Shown one piece after another: positions 1 through 9,149 of a DNA stretch of 46,441 nucleotides. The stretch comes from Conus ventricosus (lineage: Eukaryota; Mollusca; Gastropoda; Neogastropoda; Conidae): the NCBI GenBank assembly GCA_018398815.1, contig CM031601.1, positions 9,394,772 to 9,441,212 of the forward strand. The letters run 5' to 3'. The notes under the pieces were generated by a model, which worked only from the letters and a program-made list of their open reading frames with translations, was not told the origin of the DNA and did no database searches. Numbering within the stretch: position 1 is the stretch's first letter; each line of letters opens with the position of its first letter. The position numbers and the translations under genes are program-made.

Positions 1-167
1 TTCCTTCCGTTTGGCGGATTGTTTACAACTTGTTGTTCTCTGATTTCGGCTCCCCCACTGCAGTTATTGCTCTTTTCGGCTGAACTCCCTCCCGAGAATA
101 ATGTCCATTTGACCCATCAGTCTCTCCTCTGTGCTGTATGTTCGCATTGCTCACGAATTCTGTTTAC

Positions 168-214
<47 letters not shown>

Positions 215-700
215 TGTGTGTGTGTGTGTGTGTGTGTGTTTTTGTGTGTGTGTGTGTGTGTTGTGTGTGGTTGTGTGTGTGTGTGGTGTACCCTCCTCTT
301 TCTCTCTCTCTTTCCTTTTCTTTTGCATACGCTTGCGGCCCCGCTACACGATCCACACACGACCACATACACAAAAACACGCGCTGCGCGCGCGCTTAAA
401 ATGCATTTTTGTACGACGCCCAAAGCGACGGACAACCCCTTAAGGTTTCCGCATTCATGTGCGCTCACATAATTTACTCACATTTCCAAAAAAGATGGAA
501 CCTACTTCTCTCTCTCTCTCTTCTTCTCCTCTCTCCTCTCTTCTTCTCTCTCTTTTCAAGCACACCGGGCACCACAAAACACACACACACACACACAACC
601 CCAAAACAAAAAAAACCCCCGCGCTTTCGCAGCGTGCTCAAGCAAGCCCCAATCACCCCACGCACCCTGACCGCAAACATGCTCTTTTGTGATTTGGGCC
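1..700. repeat. Low-complexity stretch with TG, CT and CA microsatellites
   Basis: A (TG)n tract runs about 171-288 with occasional TTT interruptions. Short CT tracts lie near 298-322 and 508-556, and a CA tract near 577-598. The sequence between them gives no recognisable protein or RNA. Open frames here translate to Cys-Val or Thr-His repeats, as expected from dinucleotides. Confidence 0.85.
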
Positions 701-1690
701 CCAAAACCCCTTTTTTGCAATATTTGCCCACCCCACTTAATGGGCGTTAAAACCCTTTAGAAAAATTCTTTTATGACGTTTCGTGCGCTACACTGAAATG
801 CCCGAAACCAAAATTTTTTGTCAGTTAAATCCTGGTGGTACGACAAGTGCGGGCGGTAAACGCACCCCACGCACACACACAGCACGCACACCCCACACAC
901 ACCAACAAAACACCACACACATTTCCCCACTCACACCCCACACGCAAAAAGTGCGGGGATTCAAGCAAAACACACCCCGCGCGCACGTTACACACACTCA
1001 CACCCACACACAACACACCCCAAAACACCACACACACACCCAAAAATTTCAACACCCCCACACACACAAACAGGTGCACGCACGCACAAAAACCAAGGGC
1101 ACAAGACACGACCAGACACACACACACACACACACACACCCACACAGAGAGAGAGAGAGAGGAGGGGAGGAGAGAGAGAGAGAAAGAGGCAATAAAATTT
1201 TCACCAAAAACAGAAAGGGAAAAATGATTTGAATAGAGTCCACCCATCATGGGTTTTTTTCCCCCAAGGGGAAATACCCTGAACAGAACGTGGGCTGCCC
1301 CGAAATTTAAAAGAAAAAGAAAGGCCGATACCCCCAAATCTGTGGCGCGGGGAAATTTGCTGTGGGGGTCGACTTTCTAGTTAAAAAAGTGAAGGGGCCC
1401 GGGGGAGAAATTTGACAGCCAAGAACCTGTTGGCCATCAAAAAAGGGGCTGAGTTTCCCTGTTAGTTTTGGTTTAAAGCATAAAGATGTGTGTTGTGTGT
1501 TGTGTTTGGGTGTTTGTGTGTGCTGTGTGTGTGTGGGGTGTGTGTTGTGGGGTGTGGTGTTTGGGTGTGTCTGTGGGCTTGTCTGTTTTGTTGTGGGGTG
1601 CGTTCGTGATGTGGGCCTCTGTGTGTGTGGGTGTTTTGGTGTGTGTGTGTTTTGTTTGTTTTGTGTTGTGTGTGTGTGTTTCTCTCTTTT
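701..1690 (+). repeat. Noisy direct copy of the segment at about 3850-4600
   Basis: Landmarks occur in the same order in both places: the gaatagagtccacccatca block (about 1230 and 4235), the ctgtggcgcgg block (about 1340 and 4331), the agaacctgttggccatcaa block (about 1421 and 4400), then a TG tract holding gcctctgtgtgtg. A weaker match extends left to about 701. This copy has inflated G, C and A runs and substitutions that lengthen neighbouring runs. That pattern fits uncorrected sequencing error as well as decay. Confidence 0.7.
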
Positions 1691-2017
1691 CTCTCTTCAT
1701 CCCCCCCTCTTCCCCTCTCTTTCCTTTACATTTACACACGTTTTTGGGCCCCGGGCCTGGGGCCAAAAAAACAAAACACACACACACCACACACACACAA
1801 CCCCACACACACAAAAACACCATACGCGCACGCGATGGGGCGCGGCCCTCACAAAACCCACACACACACACACACAAACACACACACAACAAAATGCATG
1901 CATGTACGCACGGATGGCCGGACAAACAGTCACTAGGCGCACGCATTTATATGGGGTCAAATGCACTCCCCACCCAAGAGATGGAAACCCACTCTCTCTC
2001 CCCCTCTCTCTCTGGCA

Positions 2018-2061
<44 letters not shown>

Positions 2062-2137
2062 CACACACACACACACACAACACAAACACAAACACACGCA
2101 CGCACGCACGCACGCACGCATGCACGCACGCACGCAC

Positions 2138-2190
<53 letters not shown>

Positions 2191-2230
2191 GATACACACA
2201 CACGACACGTGCTGACGCACGCGCAATCAT
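1691..2230. repeat. CT and CA/GCAC microsatellite cluster
   Basis: Degenerate CA sequence near 1766-1895 is followed by (CT)n at about 1990-2062. Next comes (CA)n with a GCAC-rich block (about 2095-2140) and nearly pure CA to about 2186. No gene is seen. Frames of up to about 290 residues here are His-Thr repeats. Confidence 0.85.
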
Positions 2231-2260
2231 TCTCGGGCATGGACTCACAGCCACATATTC

Positions 2261-2296
2261 GCACATATATTACTGCCGAACTAAAGTTAAGGGCAG
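2261..2296. repeat. Left arm of an imperfect inverted repeat flanking the Tc1-like element
   Basis: About 30 bases around actaaagttaagggc recur in reverse complement at 3848-3882 with a few mismatches. The two arms lie outside the transposase relic, about 160 and 280 bases from its likely ends. They may be flanking repeats of the same family or outer parts of a larger element. No function is assigned. Confidence 0.6.
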
Positions 2297-2455
2297 AAGA
2301 AGAATCATCTCTCATAACCCCAAAAATCAAAGCAACACCTTCAACTCTTGAAATGTATTAATGCGACATGTAACCTTTTGATTCATGTAAACAAAATCAC
2401 CAACAAAGAAATTTCATTCGCGCAGCAAACGTCGGAATTACCCCACCCCCCTTTT

Positions 2456-3571
2456 GAAAAGTTGCAAGAAAGTTCTTTCAGTTTGGTCAAGTTCAGTAAC
2501 GGGTGTGCCCACCCTGGGCTGCAAGGCATTCACTGATCCGTGAGCGCATTGAGTTCACATGGTTCTGGAGCATCTGTTGAGAGATTGCCATCCACTCCTG
2601 CTGCAGGAACCGGAGGAGCTGGGTCGACATCAGCAGGTAGGGGTGATTGTCCCTCACCCGGCGCCCAAGGATATCCCAGAGGTGTTCTATGGCGCCAAGT
2701 CGGGTGATCGGGCTGGCCAGTTCATCCTCACAATCTGCTGACGCTGCAGAACATCTTGGACCACCCTAGCGCGATGAGCGGTCGCGTTATCGTCTTGGAG
2801 TATAGCGCCGGCACCCATGGCTTGCAGTGTAGGGAGGATCAGAGGCGTTACGATTTCATCCCTGTACCGTACGCCGGTAAGATTGCCTCTAATACGGTAC
2901 AGGTGGGTCCTCCGTGCAGATGGAAGCCAGCCCACACCATAACTGAACGCCTCTGTACCTGTCATGTCCTGGACACAGGCGTCGATGAAACGTTCACCTG
3001 GACGTCTCCAAGCGCATATGCGGGCATCACAGGAAGACAGAGTAACACCGGGACTCGTCTGTAAAGAGTACCCTGCCCCACTGCTGTCTGTTCCAACGTC
3101 GATGGTTTTGGCAGAACGCCATCCTGGCCCGGCGATGACGTGGTGTGAGGGGCACACTTACGACAGTTCTCCTTGAGTGCAGGCGCACCTCACGCAGACG
3201 ACGGGTCACCGTCATGCGACTTATGGTGACGTTGGTAGCGGCCCTGAGGTTGCCTATCAACGTCCTGCGGGTGATGGTTCGGGTGACGTAGAGCCAAGAC
3301 CTGGAGGTAGCGATCGTCTCTTCATCTGTACATCTTGGCCGCCCAGACCGAGGTCGCTCATCAGTACTTCTGGTAGTCTGGAAGCGTTGGTGGAGCCGCT
3401 GAATAACAGAGTGGCTAACTCCTAGCCGTCTGGAAACTTCTCTGCCGGAAACGCCGTCCTGCAGCCATCCCAGCGCCCGTCCTCGATCCACTGTTGTCAG
3501 TTTCGTTCTTGGAGGCATGCTTAATCAGAGCTCTGGTGCCGCCCCTAAATACCCATTCCTGTGCAACTTTC
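2456..3571 (-). mobile_element. Tc1/mariner-type DNA transposon remnant
   Basis: The extent is set by the transposase relic and by a short inverted match: gaaaagttgca at 2456-2466 against tgcaactttcg at 3562-3572, with one indel. That match is a weak guess at terminal repeats, so the true ends are uncertain. No TA target duplication could be fixed. Family assignment rests on the transposase. Confidence 0.65.
2493..3518 (-). pseudogene. Tc1-family transposase, frameshifted
   Basis: Tc1 transposases bind terminal inverted repeats and cut and paste the element with a DDE/D catalytic triad. The start at 3518 (MPPRTK) opens an N-terminal helix-turn-helix region. A GRPR linker follows at residues 59-62, then the first catalytic Asp in LFTDESR (residue 154). 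A second frame supplies the QDDNATAH block, and a third supplies IEHLWD. From that Asp to the Glu of IEHLWD are 34 residues, the DD34E spacing of Tc1. The total span (about 341 codons, stop at 2493-2495) is the normal length. Frame changes fall near 3040 and 2689. A segment near 2905-2945 reads SVMVWAG only in another frame, implying two compensating shifts. As given it cannot encode an active enzyme, though some shifts may be sequencing errors. Confidence 0.92.
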
Positions 3572-4018
3572 GTTGAGAAGTGTTCAGTATAGCCATGGTT
3601 TGCTCGTGCAAAATGCCAAAAACCTACTGCAATACTGCTTCTCAGCTAAATTCGAGCAAAGTTTCAAGAAAAGTCTCGTGTTTTGACAACCTTTTCACTG
3701 CCCCTAAAAACGGGTTGCTGAACTGCAATTCTTGCAAAACATGGTCAGGCACGGCAGCAGTGGGAAAGGCTTGGGAAAACCCAAGTTGACCATTTTTTTT
3801 TCGTCACGCGGTGTTGGCATGAAAAATACATACGGAAAACTGCTGAAATCAGAGGCCGGCCCTTAACTTTAGTTCCGCAGTATATATGCACACCACACAT
3901 AATGGACACTACCTTGGGAAGTCTTTTTTGCACGTGCTTGTGCGCATTACACTGACTGACTGAAACAACTTCTTGTCAGATTAACCCATGGTTGTACTGA
4001 CAAGTGAGCACATGTACA
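3572..4018. other. Unassigned flank with the right arm of the inverted repeat
   Basis: No gene is recognised. The arm matching 2261-2296 in reverse complement lies at about 3848-3882. The part from about 3850 onward has the noisy counterpart at 701-1690. Confidence 0.6.
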
Positions 4019-4030
4019 CGCACGCGCGCG

Positions 4031-4071
<41 letters not shown>

Positions 4072-4082
4072 CACCACACACA

Positions 4083-4114
<32 letters not shown>

Positions 4115-4129
4115 ACACACACAATCACA

Positions 4130-4194
<65 letters not shown>
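4019..4194. repeat. (CG)n(CA)n(GA)n compound microsatellite
   Basis: Alternating CG at about 4023-4040 passes into CA (to about 4146) and then pure GA (4147-4194). The CG/CA part is alternating purine-pyrimidine sequence of the kind that can adopt Z-DNA. It is the left boundary of the repeat unit at 4195-4470. Confidence 0.9.
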
Positions 4195-4195
<1 letters not shown>

Positions 4196-4470
4196 AATAA
4201 TATACACACAGACAGAAAGGAAAATGATTCTGAATAGAGTCCACCCATCACTGTTTTTCCCCAAGGCAAACAGAACAGAAACGTGACTGCCCATGAATTG
4301 AACGAAATAGCACGGCCGATATCACCACTCTGTGGCGCGGCAATAGCTGTCGGCTCGACTGCTAGATAAACAGTGAGGCCAATGGAGACTTTGACATCGA
4401 AGAACCTGTTGGCCATCAAAAGGTGCTGCAGTATCATGTTAGATCGTGTTAGATGTGGTCAATGCATAAC
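4195..4470 (+). repeat. Dispersed repeat unit 1, cleanest copy
   Basis: This ~275-base core is bounded by CA/GA on the left and TG on the right. A noisy copy lies at about 1195-1480. A more diverged copy lies at about 7925-8127, sharing acagaaacgtgac, ataaacagtgaggcca and the agaacc..ttggccac region. Both other copies also have CA-type repeats on the left and TG on the right. No open frame or tRNA promoter is seen. It resembles a short non-autonomous element ending in complementary microsatellites. Confidence 0.65.
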
Positions 4471-4473
4471 AGA

Positions 4474-4504
<31 letters not shown>

Positions 4505-4598
4505 TGGTTGTGTGTGTGTGTGTGTGTGTGTGGTGTCTGTGTCTGTGTCTGTGTGTCTGTGTGTCTGTGTGTCTGTGAGTGCGTTCATGCGTGTGTGC

Positions 4599-4672
<74 letters not shown>
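4471..4672. repeat. TG microsatellite with TCTG variants
   Basis: TG repeats include a GTCTGTGT-rich section (about 4534-4600), then a pure (TG)n tract to about 4672. It forms the right boundary of dispersed unit 1. Confidence 0.95.
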
Positions 4673-4675
<3 letters not shown>

Positions 4676-4709
4676 TCTTTCTTTTTGTTCTGTGCCCTAA
4701 ATCGCGGGC

Positions 4710-4710
<1 letters not shown>

Positions 4711-4752
<42 letters not shown>

Positions 4753-4945
4753 GAGAGAGGAGAGAGAGGAGAGAGAGAGAGGAGAGAGAGAGAGAGAACA
4801 GACAGACAGACGACAGACAGAGACATCTTAGTTTGTTTTGTCTTTTCCCCCGCCCCCCCCCCCCCCTTGTGTGTGTGTGGTGTGTGTGGTGTGTGTGTGT
4901 GTGTGTGTGTGTGTGTGGTGTTGTGTGTGTGTGTGTGTGTGTTTT
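4711..4945. repeat. GA, CAGA, poly-C and TG tracts
   Basis: GA-rich purine sequence (about 4711-4797) passes into CAGA repeats (to about 4825). A pure C run (about 4855-4866) and TG repeats (4867-4942) follow. No gene is present. Confidence 0.9.
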
Positions 4946-5410
4946 AACAGAGCATTCACACACTTGGGTCACCACAACATAACAAGCGAACCGTTTTTGT
5001 CGTTTGAACATATAGATGCAAATTATCGAACAAGTACTCAACATAACGTGTATAATTTTTGCTTGTTTCTTGTTGTTATCATTACTCAACTGTCCACGGT
5101 TTATCAGCTGCGGATACGAGTGTGCATATATGCCCTGGCTTTTAATTATGTGTGGTGTGAGTTAGTAAAATTTGTCTGGATCATTTTATTTTAACTACTT
5201 TCCGTGGGTTTGATATGTGTGACTGTGTACATGCGCCTGCTTTCGTTTTATCCCTCAAACTGTAAATGTTTATATACATTTGTTTCTAAAGTCCAAATTC
5301 CAACAGAATTAATCATGGAGCCAGACACCCAACTTCAGTTTAAGACAACATTCCACTGAAGTAGAAGACACTAACCGCAGTTCAACGGGGGAACAACATA
5401 CACCTGTATA
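4946..5410. other. Unassigned AT-rich sequence
   Basis: Non-repetitive, AT-rich sequence with no recognisable protein, RNA or repeat family. The only longer plus-strand frame (4838-5194) starts inside a microsatellite. Confidence 0.5.
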
Positions 5411-5673
5411 TAGCGTGCACATTGTCGTCGTCGTTGTTGTTGTTGCTGTTGTTGTTGTTGTTGTTGTTGTTCAACGTCTGTTCTCATTGTCTCCTTGCAA
5501 TGCCACAACTCACTCACGTCGGGCCCCTCAATGGTCCTCGTACAACGCGTGAATATGTGTCAAGTACCCCGGAGTTGTTTGGGTGTTTTTTCTTTTTAAT
5601 ATACCCCTGTGTCTCTAAACCCTGGTGTGTGTGTGTTGTGTGTGTGTGTGTGTGTGGTGTGTGTGTGTGTGTC

Positions 5674-5704
<31 letters not shown>

Positions 5705-5780
5705 GTGTAGGTAGGTAGGTACCTGTGTCTATGTGTGTGTGGGGGGGGGGGGGGGGGTGCGCGGGGGGGGGGGGGGAGGG
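5411..5780. repeat. (GTT)n, TG and poly-G tracts around a dispersed repeat fragment
   Basis: GTT/GTC repeats occupy about 5423-5471, TG about 5621-5708, GTAG about 5709-5720, and G runs about 5741-5776. Between them, 5505-5590 carries the gggccc..ctcgt..aatatgtgtc..taccccggagt pattern. The same pattern recurs at about 12,115-12,200 and 24,020-24,100, there also just upstream of a TG tract. Confidence 0.75.
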
Positions 5781-6720
5781 GGAAAGAGACAGAACAGAAC
5801 TGAAAAGTACTGTAAATAAAGCGAAATGTTACTTCAAGAAAAACAAAAACAAAAACAAAAACAACAAAAAAAACATGCGATCAGTTAAAAAGCCCGTACA
5901 CAGCAAATAGCTTTATGTTAGCATTTTCTTTATCGTTAAATTAGAAGAAAAAAAAACATATTTTCCATCTCTGTGGAGTGCGAACAGCGATTTAAAAGAA
6001 ATAGATTTCCGATTTATTTGTCGATTGCTTCACACACAGTTAGACTGGTGTAGGCCTAACACAAAACATTCAAACCGCTTCCAACATATTCATTACGGTC
6101 TAATCAGCAGCTAGTCGTGTGCAAGCTTTAGAATTTGGCGTAGCATTTAGCCTAGCATATACGTTAGCGAATATGAGTAAAAGAGACGGCGATAAAAAGA
6201 AAGAGGAAGTTTCAACATTATAGTCCCTGATTTGGACTTATTTCCCTTTGCAATTCAATTGAATCTTCGATTCAAACAATCGAAATGTTTTCTTTTATGG
6301 CCACAAGTCAAAACGAAAATCCATTCTAATCCAGTTCAGCCATTATTTCCCCTGCGCTCCAAAAATAGTAACGTTTTCTATTTGCAGCTGCAGTAGTCTT
6401 AAGCTTTTGCTCTCCATGATTCTGATGAAAAGCTTTCAACTGGAACCAAAGCAACAACAAAACGTTCTTCTGAACAATTTCGTAGAAACTTGACCCAGTC
6501 TGACCCTTTCATGATGTTTAGATCTCATAGAAAAATAATCGTTGAGAGGTATTTCATTGTTTTGGGGGATCTTTGTGAAATGATGATTTGCGTTATCATT
6601 GTCAGTCAACATAGCTTGAATGTTCATGGGACCTTCCTGTATTTTCTGCTCACCGTCATAGCTTGTTTAAATCGCCTGTGCCTACAAAAGTTGTAGATTA
6701 TTTCATCGATGTTCTCACAT
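5781..6720. other. Unassigned AT-rich sequence
   Basis: A (CAAAAA)-like A-rich run at about 5839-5872 is followed by about 850 bases of apparently unique AT-rich DNA. No credible coding exon, RNA or repeat family is recognised, and open frames are under 70 codons without familiar motifs. Confidence 0.5.
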
Positions 6721-6985
6721 GATGTGTGTGAGTTGGTGTGTGTGTGGCAAGCATGAGGGGGATGTTGTGTACGTGAGGGATATGTGTGTTGTGGCTCTAG
6801 CCTCCTGTGTTTCATGTATGCATGTGGAGTTCATGTATTGTGTCAGCAAAAGTGTTGTGTGTTGTGTGTTGTGATTTGTGCGCGCGCGCGCGCGCGCGTA
6901 GATGTGTGTGTGTGGTGCGTGGTGTTGTGTGTGTTGTGTGTTGTGTGTGTGTGTGTGGTGGTGGTGTTTCGCGCGCGCGTGGTGT
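6721..6985. repeat. Degenerate TG tract with two CG blocks
   Basis: TG-rich sequence is interrupted by a pure alternating CG block at about 6880-6898 and a shorter one near 6970-6980. Both are predicted Z-forming sequence types. No gene is present. Confidence 0.85.
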
Positions 6986-7009
6986 GTATGTTGGTTCAGC
7001 CACCTTCTG

Positions 7010-7250
7010 TAGTGACCCACATTGGTACTGTGAACCCGCTTCAATCTTCGTGTTCTCTACTCCCGTGTGTTCTTCCACACTCACCCTCCCAAGTTACACC
7101 GTGCTCCCATCCTACCCCACCAGCACCTCTCAGCCTCGCCTTGACAGTCCCAGCCAACATGCAAGTCCCGAAAGCGATCGGCGGCTCTCAGTCTGTCTGT
7201 CTGCTGGGGTCACAGGTTGGGCGTGAAAGTAGACACGGCGGAAAGGAGGG
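7010..7250 (+). repeat. Dispersed repeat unit 2, diverged copy
   Basis: The segment resembles 12,540-12,765 over the cagcgcctctca..cagtcc..gtctgcctgctggggtca landmarks. As there, it has TG repeats on the left and GA-rich purine sequence on the right. This makes it a second modular repeat family bounded by microsatellites. No coding potential is seen. Confidence 0.55.
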
Positions 7251-7254
7251 TGGA

Positions 7255-7573
7255 AAGGGAAGCGGGGAGTGAGGAGAGGGGAAGAGGGGAGAGGAGAGAG
7301 AAAGCAAACTGAAAGCAAACCATTGTATACACACACACAAACAAACACACAGACAACACACAACACATGCGAAGCATCACATGCCAACTCTCACTCATGC
7401 ACAATAAAGAGGAGATTAAAGGGGAGAGGTTTTTCGGCACAAAGCGAAACACACAGCAACCACACACAAACCACACACACACACACACACACACGCACGC
7501 ACGCACCCACACCAGCGACGCACGCACCCCAACGCACTCATCAACACACAACACATACACACAACCACAACAC

Positions 7574-7612
<39 letters not shown>

Positions 7613-7793
7613 ACTCACACGCTGACGAAACCAATTATGCAGATTAAGCTCATGGTTGTAATGACATTTTTAAGAAAACATAGAACAGAATACAACGTTA
7701 TTTCATTAAAGAAAAGGAACATAATTAACACACCCAACACAAGACACACACACACACAACACAAAACACACACACACACGACGCACAGCCGCA

Positions 7794-7850
<57 letters not shown>

Positions 7851-7930
7851 GGAGAAAAAACAAGACAAAAACAAAACACAACCAGCCGAGAAAGGAGAAT
7901 CATACAGAACACCTATGGTTCAGAAGAAAA
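7255..7930. repeat. GA and CA microsatellite blocks
   Basis: GA-rich purine sequence (7255-7305) is followed by broken CA repeats (about 7331-7613, with a GCAC block near 7495-7508). About 120 unassigned bases come next, then CA repeats (about 7742-7847). Frames translate to His-Thr repeats only. Confidence 0.85.
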
Positions 7931-8140
7931 CGCCCCCGTTGACAGAAACGTGACGCTCATGATCTGAACGAAAAACATGGCTTATGAGCATGTTGTTACA
8001 GCAATTAGCTGTCAGCTCTGTTGAAGATAAACAGTGAGGCCAGTGCAGACTTTATGCAAAGAACCTTTTGGCCACAAAACGTTCCTCAGTGTAATCTTAC
8101 ACGTAGACAATACACGACTGACAATGTTTTGTGTGTGTGT

Positions 8141-8220
<80 letters not shown>

Positions 8221-8250
8221 TGGTGTGTGTGGTGTGTTGTTGTGTGTGTT
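7925..8250 (+). repeat. Diverged dispersed unit 1 copy with its TG tail
   Basis: The core at about 7925-8127 aligns in patches with 4260-4470. It is followed by a (TG)n tract at about 8130-8250 and preceded by CA repeats. The CA-core-TG arrangement is the same as at 4019-4672, though sequence identity is clearly lower. Confidence 0.6.
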
Positions 8251-9149
8251 GTAGTGTTTTGTTGTGATAATAAACAGATGTGTGTAATGGTCGGTTAAAG
8301 GGGTGTTGATCATTTTTTGGTACTTTTTGTTTGTTCGTTTTTCTTTTGGTGTTTGAGATGTGTTGTGGGTAGGGTTTCGATGCCGCCTTTGGCCCTTTCT
8401 GGTGGTGGTTGTATGCTTGTATGGTTTGGGTTATTTTTTTTTCTATTTTTTTGTTAGGGTTTTTTGGGAGTAAAAGATTTAGGATAAATAAAAATGTAGT
8501 GTGAACGTGCATTTATTTCTCGTAGAGATGGTTAAAATAGTCATGTAGTGGTCCATCTACTGTGTTTAAGACGGACATTCTGCTGGACAGAAGATGATAA
8601 ACGAATACACTGTCAATCCGTATGTGGAACGTGTATAATGTATGTATCGGATGAAATGTTTAAATACCGGACAGTTTTTTAAAATCTTTTTATTTGTTGT
8701 TGTTTTTGTTTTAAATTTAGACTAAGATTTTTTAAAAAAAGATGCATGTCACGATGAAAAAGAACGAAAGAAAAGAAAAAGAAACTCTCCTTGACAAGAA
8801 TGAATCAAAATAGGTGTCGATCTATAAATGTTAAGAACAAAACAATGTGATTACACTACGTATAAAGGTGTGGAAGAAATGCTAAATTTAATCTAAAGCC
8901 AGACTGGTATATGCTGAGGGTGAATAAATTACAAAATACTTCTGTGATCTCGAAAAAGAAAAGAAACTACTTATATAGCAGACGAACAAACACAAATTGT
9001 AAAAAATGATAGAGTAAACTGTTGATTCAAAAGAAATAAGTAAACATTTAATGATCTTCACGCACATGTTCATAAAGGGAATGAAAATGTCGAACAGTGT
9101 GATATAAAGAATTTCATGGGGGTAATTCCTAAATGGTCATTTAAAGAAA
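8251..9149. other. Unassigned AT-rich sequence upstream of a LINE relic
   Basis: AT-rich DNA with no recognised gene. It may contain an unrecognisable 5' part of the LINE that becomes readable at about 9160, but no endonuclease motif could be found. Confidence 0.45.

Noticed and set aside
1486..2361. Frames of about 290 residues of Val/Cys and Thr/His repeats
   Set aside because: Plain TG/CA/CT microsatellite translation.
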